A stretch of 64,000 nt of DNA, from contig JACAEM010000010.1 of the NCBI GenBank assembly GCA_013388855.1, forward strand, positions 1 through 64,000, given 5' to 3'. This document shows, piece by piece, positions 15,846 to 23,716 of the stretch; position 1 is the stretch's first letter; each line of letters begins with the position of its first letter. The stretch is from Chloroflexota bacterium (GTDB taxonomy: Bacteria; Chloroflexota; Anaerolineae; Anaerolineales; Villigracilaceae). The position numbers and the translations under genes are program-made. A model generated the notes under the pieces. That model had not been told where the DNA came from. It was given only the letters and a program-made list of their open reading frames with translations, and did no database searches.

Positions 15846-16358
15846 ATGCTTTACTTCGCCCTTGCCCTGCTCTTCCTTGCATTCCTCTTCTTCTGGCAGT
15901 CCAACCGTCAGCGGCAGGCCGCGGGACTTCCGGGAGGGCGCATCATCTACACCGACACACGCGGCTGGGGCAAATTGGAGAAACCGCTCTACTATGCCGC
16001 CCTCGACCTGACCGGCAAACCCGATTACCTCATTCAAAAGGATGGGCAGATTGTCCCTGTCGAAGTGAAGTCAGGGAAGGCACCCGATGCGCCCTATGAC
16101 TCACACATTTACCAACTGGCTGCCTATTGTCTGTTGGTGGAGAAAACCTACGCCAAGCGCCCGCCCTACGGTATCATCCACTACGAGGGACGCGATTTTG
16201 CCGTAGATTACACGCCCGCGCTGGAACAGTCCCTGCTGGAATTGCTGACCGAGATGAAGCGAGACGAATTCAAGAAGGAAGTTGCCCGGTCGCATGAGCA
16301 GGCAGCCCGTTGTAAACGATGCGGGTTCCGGGAGGTTTGTGATCAAAAGGTGGCCTAG
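15846..16358 (+). CDS. Membrane-anchored C-terminal half of a Cas4-like PD-(D/E)XK nuclease
   Basis: The 170-residue protein starts with a membrane helix (about 2-17) followed by a basic stop (WQSNRQRQ), so the rest faces the cytoplasm. The nuclease core has GKPDYL (Asp60), VPVEVKSGK (Glu73, Lys75) and the QLAAY motif (Gln90, Tyr94). Cysteines 156, 159 and 165 in RCKRCGFREVCDQ match the three C-terminal cluster cysteines of Cas4. The fourth cysteine and the motif I His are on the preceding small protein, so the two chains probably assemble. No CRISPR array or other cas gene is nearby. Confidence 0.8.
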   Translation: MLYFALALLFLAFLFFWQSNRQRQAAGLPGGRIIYTDTRGWGKLEKPLYYAALDLTGKPDYLIQKDGQIVPVEVKSGKAPDAPYDSHIYQLAAYCLLVEKTYAKRPPYGIIHYEGRDFAVDYTPALEQSLLELLTEMKRDEFKKEVARSHEQAARCKRCGFREVCDQKVA

Positions 16359-16384
16359 GGATAACTTCCTTCGCGGTCAAAAGG

Positions 16385-16390
16385 TATAAT
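16385..16390 (+). promoter_or_regulatory. TATAAT -10 box of leaderless NAD kinase gene
   Basis: A perfect TATAAT ends six bases before the ATG at 16397, with no ribosome-binding motif between them. Confidence 0.6.
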
Positions 16391-16396
16391 CGCCTC

Positions 16397-17260
16397 ATGT
16401 CCGAAGTATTCCTCCCGAAGCGACCGGTTGTGATTGCCTATCCCCGTATGCCTGAGGCGTTTGTGGAAGCCGAGGCGATGTCGATCTACTTAAAAGAGAA
16501 AGGGATTGATGCTCCATTCGGTTCTCTATATGATGAAGAACTGCGAAACCGTGTCAAAAAGCATGAATTCGACCTGCTCATCATGGCAGGTGGAGACGGG
16601 AGCGTCCTGCGGGCGGGACATCTGTGTGCCCCGTTGGGATTACCCATTCTTGGCGTCAACCTGGGCAGGCTGGGATTCCTGATCCAGATCGAACGAAGCG
16701 AATGGCGCGAGTACTTTGACAAATTGCTGAACGGCGAAGCCTGGATCGAGAATCGCATGATGCTTCACGCGGAACATGTCCGTGCCGGAGACTCACTGGG
16801 TGAGTGGAATGCCTTGAACGAGGTTGTAGTTGGGCGCGGACAAACCCTGCGCCCGGTGCGGCTCTCCGCTTCGGTGGATGGGCGTCACCTCACGAGTTAT
16901 GTTGCCGACGGGTTGATTGCCTCTACCGCCACCGGCTCGACCGCCTACGCCCTCGCGGCAGGCGGACCGATCCTGCCGCCCGAACTGCGCAACATCCTGC
17001 TCATGCCGATTGCCCCGCATCTCTCCGTGGATCGAGGCGTTGTCCTAGCGGAAGGTTCGACAGTGAGCATCCTCGTAAGAAGCGAGAACACGGTTCTGAG
17101 CGTCGATGGTCAACCGTCCATCACCTTGATGGACGAGGATCGCGTGGATGTGCGCGCCGCTGATGTGACGACGCAATTCGTCCGCTTTGGCGACCCGGGC
17201 TATTTCTACCGAAACCTGACCGCGCACATGAATGAGAACTCTTTAGGATTGCCGAGATGA
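16397..17260 (+). CDS. nadK: NAD kinase
   Basis: The 287-residue cytoplasmic enzyme phosphorylates NAD to NADP using ATP. The diagnostic GGDG motif is in LLIMAGGDGSVLRAG. The NAD-binding region follows as LGRLGFL, NEVVVGRG, and DGLIASTATGSTAYALAAGGPI. Length is normal for bacterial NadK. The start codon lies six bases after a TATAAT box, implying a leaderless message. Its end overlaps the start of the zinc-finger membrane protein gene by four bases, and recN follows, so the three are likely one transcript. Confidence 0.95.
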   Translation: MSEVFLPKRPVVIAYPRMPEAFVEAEAMSIYLKEKGIDAPFGSLYDEELRNRVKKHEFDLLIMAGGDGSVLRAGHLCAPLGLPILGVNLGRLGFLIQIERSEWREYFDKLLNGEAWIENRMMLHAEHVRAGDSLGEWNALNEVVVGRGQTLRPVRLSASVDGRHLTSYVADGLIASTATGSTAYALAAGGPILPPELRNILLMPIAPHLSVDRGVVLAEGSTVSILVRSENTVLSVDGQPSITLMDEDRVDVRAADVTTQFVRFGDPGYFYRNLTAHMNENSLGLPR

Positions 17261-17784
17261 CCGAACAAACTACTGGAATACTTTACTGCTATAACCACCC
17301 CAACCGCGAAACAGCCCTGCGCTGCAACAACTGCAATCGTCCCATCTGTGCGTCCTGTGCCGTCCGCACACCGACGGGGTATCGCTGCAGGGAGTGTGTG
17401 CGCGAGCGGCAGAAAAGTTTCGACACTTCCGAATGGTATGACTATCTCCTCGGTTTTCTTGTGGCGGCAGTTCTTTCGGGGGCGGCATCCTTCCTGGTCA
17501 CGTTGATCGGCGGCATTGGTTTCTTTGGCTGGTTCCTCATCGCGGCAGGCGCTCCCACGGCGGCGGTACTCATTGCGGAAGGAGTCCGCGCAGTAACGCG
17601 TAAACGCCGGTCGCGCGCGTTGTTCATCACGGTCGCTGTGGCTGTTGTGCTGGGCGCTGTGCCTGTCATTTTGCTCCAGGCGCTCACGTTTCAGCTATTT
17701 GGCATCCTCTTTCAAGTGATCTATCTTGTCATTGCCGTCCCTACTGTGTATGCACGCCTGTCTGGAATCCAGCTTTTTCGATAA
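17257..17784 (+). CDS. B-box-like zinc-finger membrane protein
   Basis: The 175-residue protein begins with a zinc-binding module of the B-box type: CYNHPNRETALRCNNCNRPIC, then CAVRTPTGYRCREC. At least four hydrophobic helices follow (about 63-175). The combination is found in uncharacterised bacterial membrane proteins, and no catalytic residues are evident. It overlaps nadK by four bases and precedes recN by 11, so it may be co-expressed with both, though no functional link is known. Confidence 0.75.
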   Translation: MTEQTTGILYCYNHPNRETALRCNNCNRPICASCAVRTPTGYRCRECVRERQKSFDTSEWYDYLLGFLVAAVLSGAASFLVTLIGGIGFFGWFLIAAGAPTAAVLIAEGVRAVTRKRRSRALFITVAVAVVLGAVPVILLQALTFQLFGILFQVIYLVIAVPTVYARLSGIQLFR

Positions 17785-17795
17785 AGTTTCATGCC

Positions 17796-19526
17796 ATGCT
17801 GACTGAACTCCGTATCCACAACTTTGCGATCATCGACAAGCTCGACCTGCGCTTTGGTCCCGGACTCATCATCCTCACGGGCGAGACCGGCGCGGGCAAA
17901 TCCATCATCCTCGATGCCGTGGTCATGCTCATCGGGGGCAAAGCCGACGCGACCTTCGTCCGCACCGATTCAGACGCCGCGTTCGTCGAAGGGGTGTTTC
18001 AACTCAAAGGTCCAGAAAGAGAGGCGGTGCACGAAGTCCTCAAGCGCGAGGACCTGATGGACGATCCCGATTACGTGGTGCTGATGCGCGAAGTCCGCAA
18101 GGAGGGACGCAGTGTGGCGCGCGTCAACGGGCGGACGGTCAATGTCGGGTTGTTGAAGGAACTGGGTGGAATCTTGGTGGATATCCACGGGCAAGCAGAA
18201 CATCTCTCACTGCTCGATTCTCGCGCCCATTTGGGCCTGCTGGACCGTTATGCAGAAGTGACTCAACCCCTCAGCGATTACCGTCAAACCTACCACACGT
18301 TGTTGAATCTACGACATGAATTGAGCGACCTGCGCAAAGCGCAAGCCGATGCCGACCGCAAGATCGACATGCTCACCTATCAGGCGGAGGAGATCGAGGC
18401 GGCTCGCTTGAAACCCGGCGAAGACGAAGAATTACGCAAGGAACGCGACCGGCTGGCAAATGCCGAGTCGCTGGCGCAGAACGCGCAGGAAGCGCTGGCG
18501 GTGCTGGAGGAAGGTTCGCCCGAGATGCCCGCCGCCAGTGACCTCGTTGGGCAAGCCGCGCAGGCGCTTGCCGCGCTGGCAAAGATCGACTCGGCGCAAA
18601 GCGAACTGGCAAATCAAGCTGAAGTGTTGCTCGAAACGATGTCTGATATCGTGCACAGCCTGCGCGATTATTTGGAAGAGATCGAATTCAATCCGAAGCG
18701 TCTCGATGAAGTGGAAGAGCGGCTAGACCTGATCCACTCGCTCAAACGCAAATATGGCGGAAGCATCCAGTCCGTGCTGGCGTATGGACAGGATGCGCGA
18801 AAGCAACTGGAAACCATTACAGGCGCGGCGGAACGAATCACCGAACTGGAGATGCAGGAAGCGCGCCTGCTGGACAAGCTTGCCAAACAGGGAAGCCTGT
18901 TGAGCGAGAAACGCAAGTCCGCGGCGCTGACGATGAGCAAGGGTATCGAAACCGAACTCGGTGATCTGAAAATGGCCTCTGCGCGCTTCACTGTGGATTT
19001 CCAGACCAAGCCCGACCCAAACGGCGTGCCGTTGCCGGATGGGACACGCATCGCCTTCGACCAGAACGGTTTTGATAAAGTGGAATTCCTCATCGCGCCG
19101 AACCCCGGCGAGGGACTCAAGCCGTTGGTGAAAATCGCCTCCGGCGGTGAGACGTCCCGTTTGATGCTGGGACTCAAGAACGTACTGGCACGCGCCGATG
19201 AAATTCCCTCTCTGATTTTCGATGAAATTGATCAAGGTATCGGCGGGCGTGTGGGAATGATTGTAGGTCAAAAACTCTGGAATCTTTCACGTATGCATCA
19301 GGTCTTTTGCGTGACACACCTGCCCCAACTGGCGGCGTTCGGCGACGAACATTATCAGGTACAAAAACTGATTCAGGGTAACCGCACATTGACCCGCGTC
19401 GAGCGGCTGGACGGCGAACCACGCCTGCTCGAACTCTCGCAGATGCTCGGCGAAGTGGGCGAAGGGACTCTGCGGTCTGCGCATGAGTTGATGCAGGTAG
19501 CGCGGCAGATGATCAAAGGGAAGTGA
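17796..19526 (+). CDS. recN: DNA repair ATPase RecN
   Basis: The 576-residue SMC-like protein has Walker A (TGETGAGKSIILDA) at the N-terminus and a long coiled coil (about 165-385). The C-terminal ABC signature is KIASGGETSRLMLGLK, with Walker B in LIFDEIDQGIGG and the H-loop region in CVTHLPQLAAF. RecN binds DNA ends and assists recombinational repair of double-strand breaks. Length is usual for the family. It is followed by an intrinsic terminator. Confidence 0.96.
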   Translation: MLTELRIHNFAIIDKLDLRFGPGLIILTGETGAGKSIILDAVVMLIGGKADATFVRTDSDAAFVEGVFQLKGPEREAVHEVLKREDLMDDPDYVVLMREVRKEGRSVARVNGRTVNVGLLKELGGILVDIHGQAEHLSLLDSRAHLGLLDRYAEVTQPLSDYRQTYHTLLNLRHELSDLRKAQADADRKIDMLTYQAEEIEAARLKPGEDEELRKERDRLANAESLAQNAQEALAVLEEGSPEMPAASDLVGQAAQALAALAKIDSAQSELANQAEVLLETMSDIVHSLRDYLEEIEFNPKRLDEVEERLDLIHSLKRKYGGSIQSVLAYGQDARKQLETITGAAERITELEMQEARLLDKLAKQGSLLSEKRKSAALTMSKGIETELGDLKMASARFTVDFQTKPDPNGVPLPDGTRIAFDQNGFDKVEFLIAPNPGEGLKPLVKIASGGETSRLMLGLKNVLARADEIPSLIFDEIDQGIGGRVGMIVGQKLWNLSRMHQVFCVTHLPQLAAFGDEHYQVQKLIQGNRTLTRVERLDGEPRLLELSQMLGEVGEGTLRSAHELMQVARQMIKGK

Positions 19527-19541
19527 AATCATTTGAGGAAC

Positions 19542-19574
19542 AAAAAAGCACAGGCAGAGGTCCTGTGCTTTTTC
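19542..19574. terminator. Bidirectional terminator between recN and bacterioferritin
   Basis: AAAAAAGCACAGG pairs with CCTGTGCTTTTTC around a 7-base loop. A/T arms give U-runs on both strands, suiting the convergent genes on either side. Confidence 0.85.
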
Positions 19575-19595
19575 TTTGGCACGCTGTCTTACCGC

Positions 19596-20093
19596 TTATT
19601 CCCTGGCGGCTTCCTCAGGAGCGGATTTGCTACCCTCGATGGATTGCAAGACCAGGTATTGTTCACCGAATTTTTCGACCTTTTGCATTTCAAGGTCATA
19701 CTGGCTGAAGTGGCGTTCTTCATCGTCCACCAGCCCCTCAAACACCTTTTTCGAGCCGGCGTCTGCGTTGGCGGAACACTCGTTCGCCCATTTGTTGTAA
19801 TCGCGGATGCTGGATTGCTCCATGGCGCGTGCCCGTTCCAGCATGGCTTTGGCGTCCTGGATTTTCTGCACGCTCTCGGAGGCCGCCATTTCCACATCAC
19901 CGCCCAGGAATAAGATGCGTTCGGCGCAGCGTTCGACGTGTCCCATTTCCTCGATGGCGGTCTTCATGAACAGGCGGGAGAGTAGTTCATACCCCTGATC
20001 TTCACAGTGGAAGTGGAAATACATATATTGATGCACTGCCGACATTTCGTCAGCGACGGCTTTGTTGAGCAACTCGATACTTTTCTCGTTCAT
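19596..20093 (-). CDS. bfr: Bacterioferritin / ferritin-like iron storage protein
   Basis: The 165-residue four-helix protein shows the diiron pattern: a Glu in NKAVADEMSAVHQYMYFHFH, EEMGHVERC (ExxH) and DDEERHFSQY (ExxH-like). Ferritin-like cages oxidise Fe(II) and store Fe(III). AAAGGATA precedes the ATG. Its promoter (extended -10, TGCTATAAT) lies in the short gap after feoC, so it is transcribed on its own as well as possibly from the feo operon. It sits next to iron uptake genes, as expected for an iron regulon. Confidence 0.88.
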   Translation of the reverse strand: MNEKSIELLNKAVADEMSAVHQYMYFHFHCEDQGYELLSRLFMKTAIEEMGHVERCAERILFLGGDVEMAASESVQKIQDAKAMLERARAMEQSSIRDYNKWANECSANADAGSKKVFEGLVDDEERHFSQYDLEMQKVEKFGEQYLVLQSIEGSKSAPEEAARE

Positions 20094-20131
20094 GGCTGGT
20101 ATCCTTTTGTTGTGAAATTTTTCTCAAATTG

Positions 20132-20137
20132 ATTATA
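20132..20137 (-). promoter_or_regulatory. Extended -10 promoter of the bacterioferritin gene
   Basis: On the - strand the sequence reads TTTGCTATAATC, an extended -10 (TGn plus TATAAT) about 40 bases before the start codon. A palindrome ACCCGGGT (20148-20155) lies at the -35 position and could be a regulator site. Confidence 0.55.
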
Positions 20138-20154
20138 GCAAACTTTGACCCGGG

Positions 20155-20412
20155 TTATTGCGCCGCCTTCAATGACCTTGGGGCAACCATATATCTCTTC
20201 CCTCGCGCGGCGAGCAGGTTGCATTGAGCTTGGACTCCACAAGTGTTACAGCATTTTCCATCGGGTCCAATCTCGACCAGTTTCCCCTTTTGGACGAGCA
20301 AATCGATCATGCACAGGACCGCCGTTGGTTGTGCTTTCATCTCGCGGCTGATCTCCGAAAGGCTGAGACCATTTTCCTTGTTCTCGAGCAGGTTGACCAG
20401 TTGAGCCAGCAT
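20155..20412 (-). CDS. feoC: FeoC-like winged-helix protein
   Basis: From ATG 20412 the protein has 85 residues: a winged-helix fold (LSLSEISREMKAQPTAVLCMIDLLVQKGKL) and a Cys cluster (KCCNTCGVQAQC) typical of FeoC, which binds an Fe-S cluster and stabilises or regulates FeoB. It starts two bases after the stop of the FeoB membrane gene, at the expected end of a feoABC operon. A longer frame upstream overlaps feoB and is not needed. Confidence 0.82.
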   Translation of the reverse strand: MLAQLVNLLENKENGLSLSEISREMKAQPTAVLCMIDLLVQKGKLVEIGPDGKCCNTCGVQAQCNLLAARGKRYMVAPRSLKAAQ

Positions 20413-20414
20413 GA

Positions 20415-22100
20415 TTACCCCAATCCCAGCAACTTCCCGCCTTGGTACACGAGAAAGGCGGCAAGCCAGGCTACGACTGTTTGATAGATGGCGGATGTCC
20501 ATGCCCAGGAAGTTCCAAATTCCTGTTTGATCGCTCCAAGTGTAGCAACACATGGCACGTAAAGAAGGACAAAGACCAGCAACGCGACTGCGCTCAACGG
20601 GGTGAAATGGTCACGTAACGCAAGGCTCAAAACCGTATCTTCGCCCTCGGCTTCTTCACCCACCAGGTTCACGCCGGGGATGATGCTCAAAAGGATCTTT
20701 CCCGAACTGACCGCGGCTTCGACAAATCCCTGACCGATGCGGATCAAGTCCTCACCGAGAGTTGTTTCCTCGACGATCTGCGTCTCCTCCCCCCCGAGAT
20801 AAATCTGGCTCATGGTGCTGACGACGATTTCCTTTGCCATGAAGCCGGTGACCAGAGCACCGCCTGTTTCCCAGTTGCCAAACCCGAGTGGGGTGAAGAC
20901 CGGCGAGATTGCACTGCTAAACCTGCCGAAATACGAGTCACGTTGGTTGGTCACACCCCACGGGAGGTTAAGCAGCAGCCACATGATGATGGATGCGTAC
21001 AGAATGACCGTCCCAGCCTTGCGGACGAACTCACGCGTATTCTCCCACATATGGATCAAAACACTCTTAAGAGCAGGCTGGCGGTAGGGAGGCAGCTCCA
21101 GCACGAACGCGGATGAGACATCCGGCTTAAGGATGATGCGGGTGAAGACCATCCCCGCGAGCATGGCGACGACAATGCCCAGCGCGTACATTGCCCAGAT
21201 GATCGTTCCGGCACGCGCGCCGAAGAATGCCAGGCCAAAGACCACATAGACGGGTAATCTCGCTGAACATGACATGAGTGGCACGAGCAGCGCCGTGAGA
21301 ACACGATCGCGGCGGCTGGCAATGGTGCGGGTGGCGTAGATTGCCGGGACGGCACAACCGAATCCCAGGATCATCGGAATAAATGATTTGCCATGCAAGC
21401 CGACCACGCGCATGAAACGGTCCATCACAAAGGCGGCGCGCGACATGTAACCCGAGTCTTCGAGCAGGGCAAGGAAGAAGTACAGGATCAACAGTCCAGG
21501 CACAAAGACCAACACACCGCCGACGCCAGCGAGAATCCCGTCGATGGCGAGGGAACGCAGCCAAACGGGGGCAGATACAAGGTCCAGAAGAGAGCGCAGC
21601 CAGTGAGCGACAGAATTGTTGATAACGGAGTCGGTCCAGTCCAGAAAGGGGGAGGAAACGTCGATTACAAGCCGGAAGATGATGTACATGACCGCAAAGA
21701 AGACCGGGAGGCCGAGCCACTTATGTGTGACGATATCGTCGATGCGGTCGGTGAGCGTGATGCGATCCACGAGGGGGCGATGCAGCGATTGGCGCACAAT
21801 GCCGTTGATGAAGCCGTAGCGGCGGTCGGCGGTGAGCAGGTCCACGTCGTCGCCGAGCATGTCTTTCAGATGATTTGCGCTTTGTTGTGCACGCGCAATG
21901 ATTGCCTGTCCATTCGGCATGGCTTGCACCCGCGCGAGGATATCCGCATCGGCTTCGAGCAGCTTGATTGCCAGCCAGCGCGGCGGATATTTCCCGGTGT
22001 CGAATTTGGTTTCCTCGAATGCCGCAATGAGCTTGGCGATCTCACGTTCGAGTTTGCCGCCGTAATCGAGTTGGAAGAGGGGACTTGTTGTCAGCGCCAT
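20415..22100 (-). CDS. feoB: FeoB membrane domain, ferrous iron permease (split FeoB)
   Basis: The 561-residue protein has no G domain. It begins with the helical spacer that follows the G domain in normal FeoB (LEREIAKLIAAFEETKFDTGKYPPRWL). It then contains the two Gate regions (GYMSRAAFVMDRFMRVVGLHGKS and EFVRKAGTVIL), with the gating Cys in GFGCAVPA and about ten membrane helices. GGAGGA precedes ATG 22100, which overlaps the G-domain stop by one base (TGATG). The two parts are therefore translated in a coupled way and probably reassemble into one Fe(II) transporter. Confidence 0.92.
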   Translation of the reverse strand: MALTTSPLFQLDYGGKLEREIAKLIAAFEETKFDTGKYPPRWLAIKLLEADADILARVQAMPNGQAIIARAQQSANHLKDMLGDDVDLLTADRRYGFINGIVRQSLHRPLVDRITLTDRIDDIVTHKWLGLPVFFAVMYIIFRLVIDVSSPFLDWTDSVINNSVAHWLRSLLDLVSAPVWLRSLAIDGILAGVGGVLVFVPGLLILYFFLALLEDSGYMSRAAFVMDRFMRVVGLHGKSFIPMILGFGCAVPAIYATRTIASRRDRVLTALLVPLMSCSARLPVYVVFGLAFFGARAGTIIWAMYALGIVVAMLAGMVFTRIILKPDVSSAFVLELPPYRQPALKSVLIHMWENTREFVRKAGTVILYASIIMWLLLNLPWGVTNQRDSYFGRFSSAISPVFTPLGFGNWETGGALVTGFMAKEIVVSTMSQIYLGGEETQIVEETTLGEDLIRIGQGFVEAAVSSGKILLSIIPGVNLVGEEAEGEDTVLSLALRDHFTPLSAVALLVFVLLYVPCVATLGAIKQEFGTSWAWTSAIYQTVVAWLAAFLVYQGGKLLGLG

Positions 22101-22603
22101 CAATTCCTCCTCGCTGCGCGAACTGCTTTGGTGATCAATTCAAAAATGCCCTTACCTTGATTTGCTGTCGTGGGTATGATCGGGATGTTCCCAAGCAGCT
22201 GCGATAATTGGTCGACGTTGATCTTTGCCCCGTCTTTGTGCAAATCGTCGGTCATGTTGAGCGCGAGGACGACAGGCACATCCAATTCAAGGAGTTGCAC
22301 GGTGAGATACAGATTGCGTTCGAGATTGGTCGCATCCACCACATTGATGACCACGTCCGGGCGTTCTTCGATGATGAAGTCGCGGGCGATGATCTCTTCG
22401 GGGGAATAGGCGGTGAGGCTGTACGTGCCGGGAAGGTCCACGATATTGATGGTCAGGTCGTCGCGTTCAATCTCACCTTCTTTTTTTTCGACTGTCTTGC
22501 CGGGCCAGTTACCCGTGTGTTGACGCAGTCCCGTCAGCGCATTGAAAATGGTGGTCTTGCCGGCGTTGGGATTCCCCGCCAGCGCGATGGTGAGATCAGG
22601 CAT
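22100..22603 (-). CDS. feoB: FeoB G domain, GTPase subunit of split FeoB
   Basis: The 167-residue protein is a complete FeoB-type GTPase: G1 GNPNAGKTT, the switch I region NWPGKTVEKKEG, G3 DLPGTYSL and G4 ALNMTDD. It stops where the G domain of ordinary FeoB joins its helical linker. The usual feoB is one gene of about 700-800 codons; here the break is a clean stop with an overlapping start, not a frameshift scar. Its start overlaps the end of feoA by eight bases. Confidence 0.92.
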   Translation of the reverse strand: MPDLTIALAGNPNAGKTTIFNALTGLRQHTGNWPGKTVEKKEGEIERDDLTINIVDLPGTYSLTAYSPEEIIARDFIIEERPDVVINVVDATNLERNLYLTVQLLELDVPVVLALNMTDDLHKDGAKINVDQLSQLLGNIPIIPTTANQGKGIFELITKAVRAARRN

Positions 22604-22847
22604 TCGTTTCTCCGTGCAGGGTCACTTCGATGTGCGCGGCTTCCTCTTTGCGCAAAGCGAGGTGATAGCCTTTGATGAAATATTCGATGGGGTCGCCGAG
22701 GGGGGCGTGACGTTCGATCAGAATGGTCTCGCCTTTGACGATTCCCATTTCCACAAAGCGGCGGCGTAGCGCACCCGCACCGTTGATCTTTGTGATGGTT
22801 GCCCGCTGACCGGGGCGAAGGAGGTGAAGTTGGATTGATTCAGTCAT
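22596..22847 (-). CDS. feoA: FeoA, ferrous iron transport SH3-like protein
   Basis: The 83-residue protein has the FeoA pattern: LRPGQRATITKI, RRRFVEMGIVKGETI, ending LALRKEEAAHIEV. FeoA is a small cytoplasmic partner of FeoB. It is the first feo gene, 49 bases after the DtxR-family regulator gene and overlapping the G-domain gene. No strong promoter is visible in that gap, so it may be transcribed from the regulator promoter. Confidence 0.92.
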   Translation of the reverse strand: MTESIQLHLLRPGQRATITKINGAGALRRRFVEMGIVKGETILIERHAPLGDPIEYFIKGYHLALRKEEAAHIEVTLHGETNA

Positions 22848-22896
22848 GATATTCCTGTTGATATTGTTTTATGAAGGCGATGTCTATCCGCCCGAT

Positions 22897-23553
22897 TTAT
22901 TCCACGATCACAAACTCAGCCATCGACAACCCCAGCGCGGCCTCTTTCGCTCCATCCACCCGCAGCGTGAGCGGACCTTTGAGCGGCGCGGCCTCGATAA
23001 CTTTCAATTCATGCCCCGGCAGGATGTCTCGTTCCTGCAAATACCTGAGCACATCCGTCGAAGTGGCATTCACCGCCAGCACTTTCACGGCCCTGCCAAT
23101 TTCCACCTCGCTAAGCAAAATTCCGTTCAGTGGGGTAAACGCTCCATTCTCATCCGGGATTGGATTCCCGCGTGGGCAAACCTTCGGGTTTCCGAGAAAG
23201 CCAGCCAGCGCCTCGGTCACTTCCGGAGCGGTGGCATGTTCCAGTGAACAAGCCAGTTCATAGATCTTCGCCCATTCGATCTTCAAATGCTCGTACAAAA
23301 AAACCTCCCACAAACGCTGACGGCGCAGTACACTGCATGCCGCCTCTTTTCCCTTGCTGGTCAGGTTCACGCCCTTGTATGGAGCATGGGATACCAACCC
23401 CTGCTCGCCCAGCCTCTTGATCATTTCATTGGCGGAGACATGAGTCACATTCAACCGTTCGGCAATGCGGGAGATCGCCACATCGCGATTCCCCAATTCG
23501 ACCATTGCCTTCAGGTACATTTCCGTGCTTTCGCTCAATTGTGGGAGGGTCAT
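22897..23553 (-). CDS. DtxR/MntR-family metal-dependent regulator upstream of feo
   Basis: The 218-residue protein has an N-terminal winged helix (VAISRIAERLNVTHVSANEMIKRL), a metal-binding and dimerisation domain (WEVFLYEHLKIEWAKIYELACSLEHA) and a C-terminal FeoA/SH3-like domain (about 145-218). DtxR-family proteins bind DNA when loaded with Fe(II) or Mn(II). It is the first gene before feoABC and has a DtxR-box-like palindrome directly upstream, consistent with self-control and control of feo. It is a paralogue of the next regulator gene. Confidence 0.9.
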   Translation of the reverse strand: MTLPQLSESTEMYLKAMVELGNRDVAISRIAERLNVTHVSANEMIKRLGEQGLVSHAPYKGVNLTSKGKEAACSVLRRQRLWEVFLYEHLKIEWAKIYELACSLEHATAPEVTEALAGFLGNPKVCPRGNPIPDENGAFTPLNGILLSEVEIGRAVKVLAVNATSTDVLRYLQERDILPGHELKVIEAAPLKGPLTLRVDGAKEAALGLSMAEFVIVE

Positions 23554-23570
23554 AAGGCAAGCCTTCCTTA

Positions 23571-23591
23571 AATGTTATGGCTAACCTTATT
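23571..23591. promoter_or_regulatory. Candidate DtxR-type operator
   Basis: AATGTTATGGCTAACCTT is an imperfect inverted repeat: AAGGTTA on the - strand against AATGTTA on the + strand. It resembles the known DtxR box core AGGTTAGSCTAACCT and lies 18 bases upstream of the regulator start codon. Confidence 0.5.
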
Positions 23592-23680
23592 ATTTCATTC
23601 CACCCTCTTTTTCGGCAGGGACTTTTGTCACATTTTTAGGCGGAAGGAAATACCTCCGCCTCTCTGCCTCGATAACTTCA

Positions 23681-23716
23681 AAACGTCCCGAAGGTTGGAG
23701 AACCTTCGGGACGTTT
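23681..23716 (-). terminator. Hairpin between the two DtxR-family genes
   Basis: AAACGTCCCGAAGGTT (23681-23696) pairs perfectly with AACCTTCGGGACGTTT (23701-23716). It follows the upstream regulator gene on the - strand, with a short TTTTG run, and separates the two regulator transcripts. Confidence 0.75.

Noticed and set aside
15583-16358. A CRISPR adaptation locus suggested by the Cas4-like nuclease
   Set aside because: No cas1, cas2, effector genes or direct-repeat array lies anywhere in the window.
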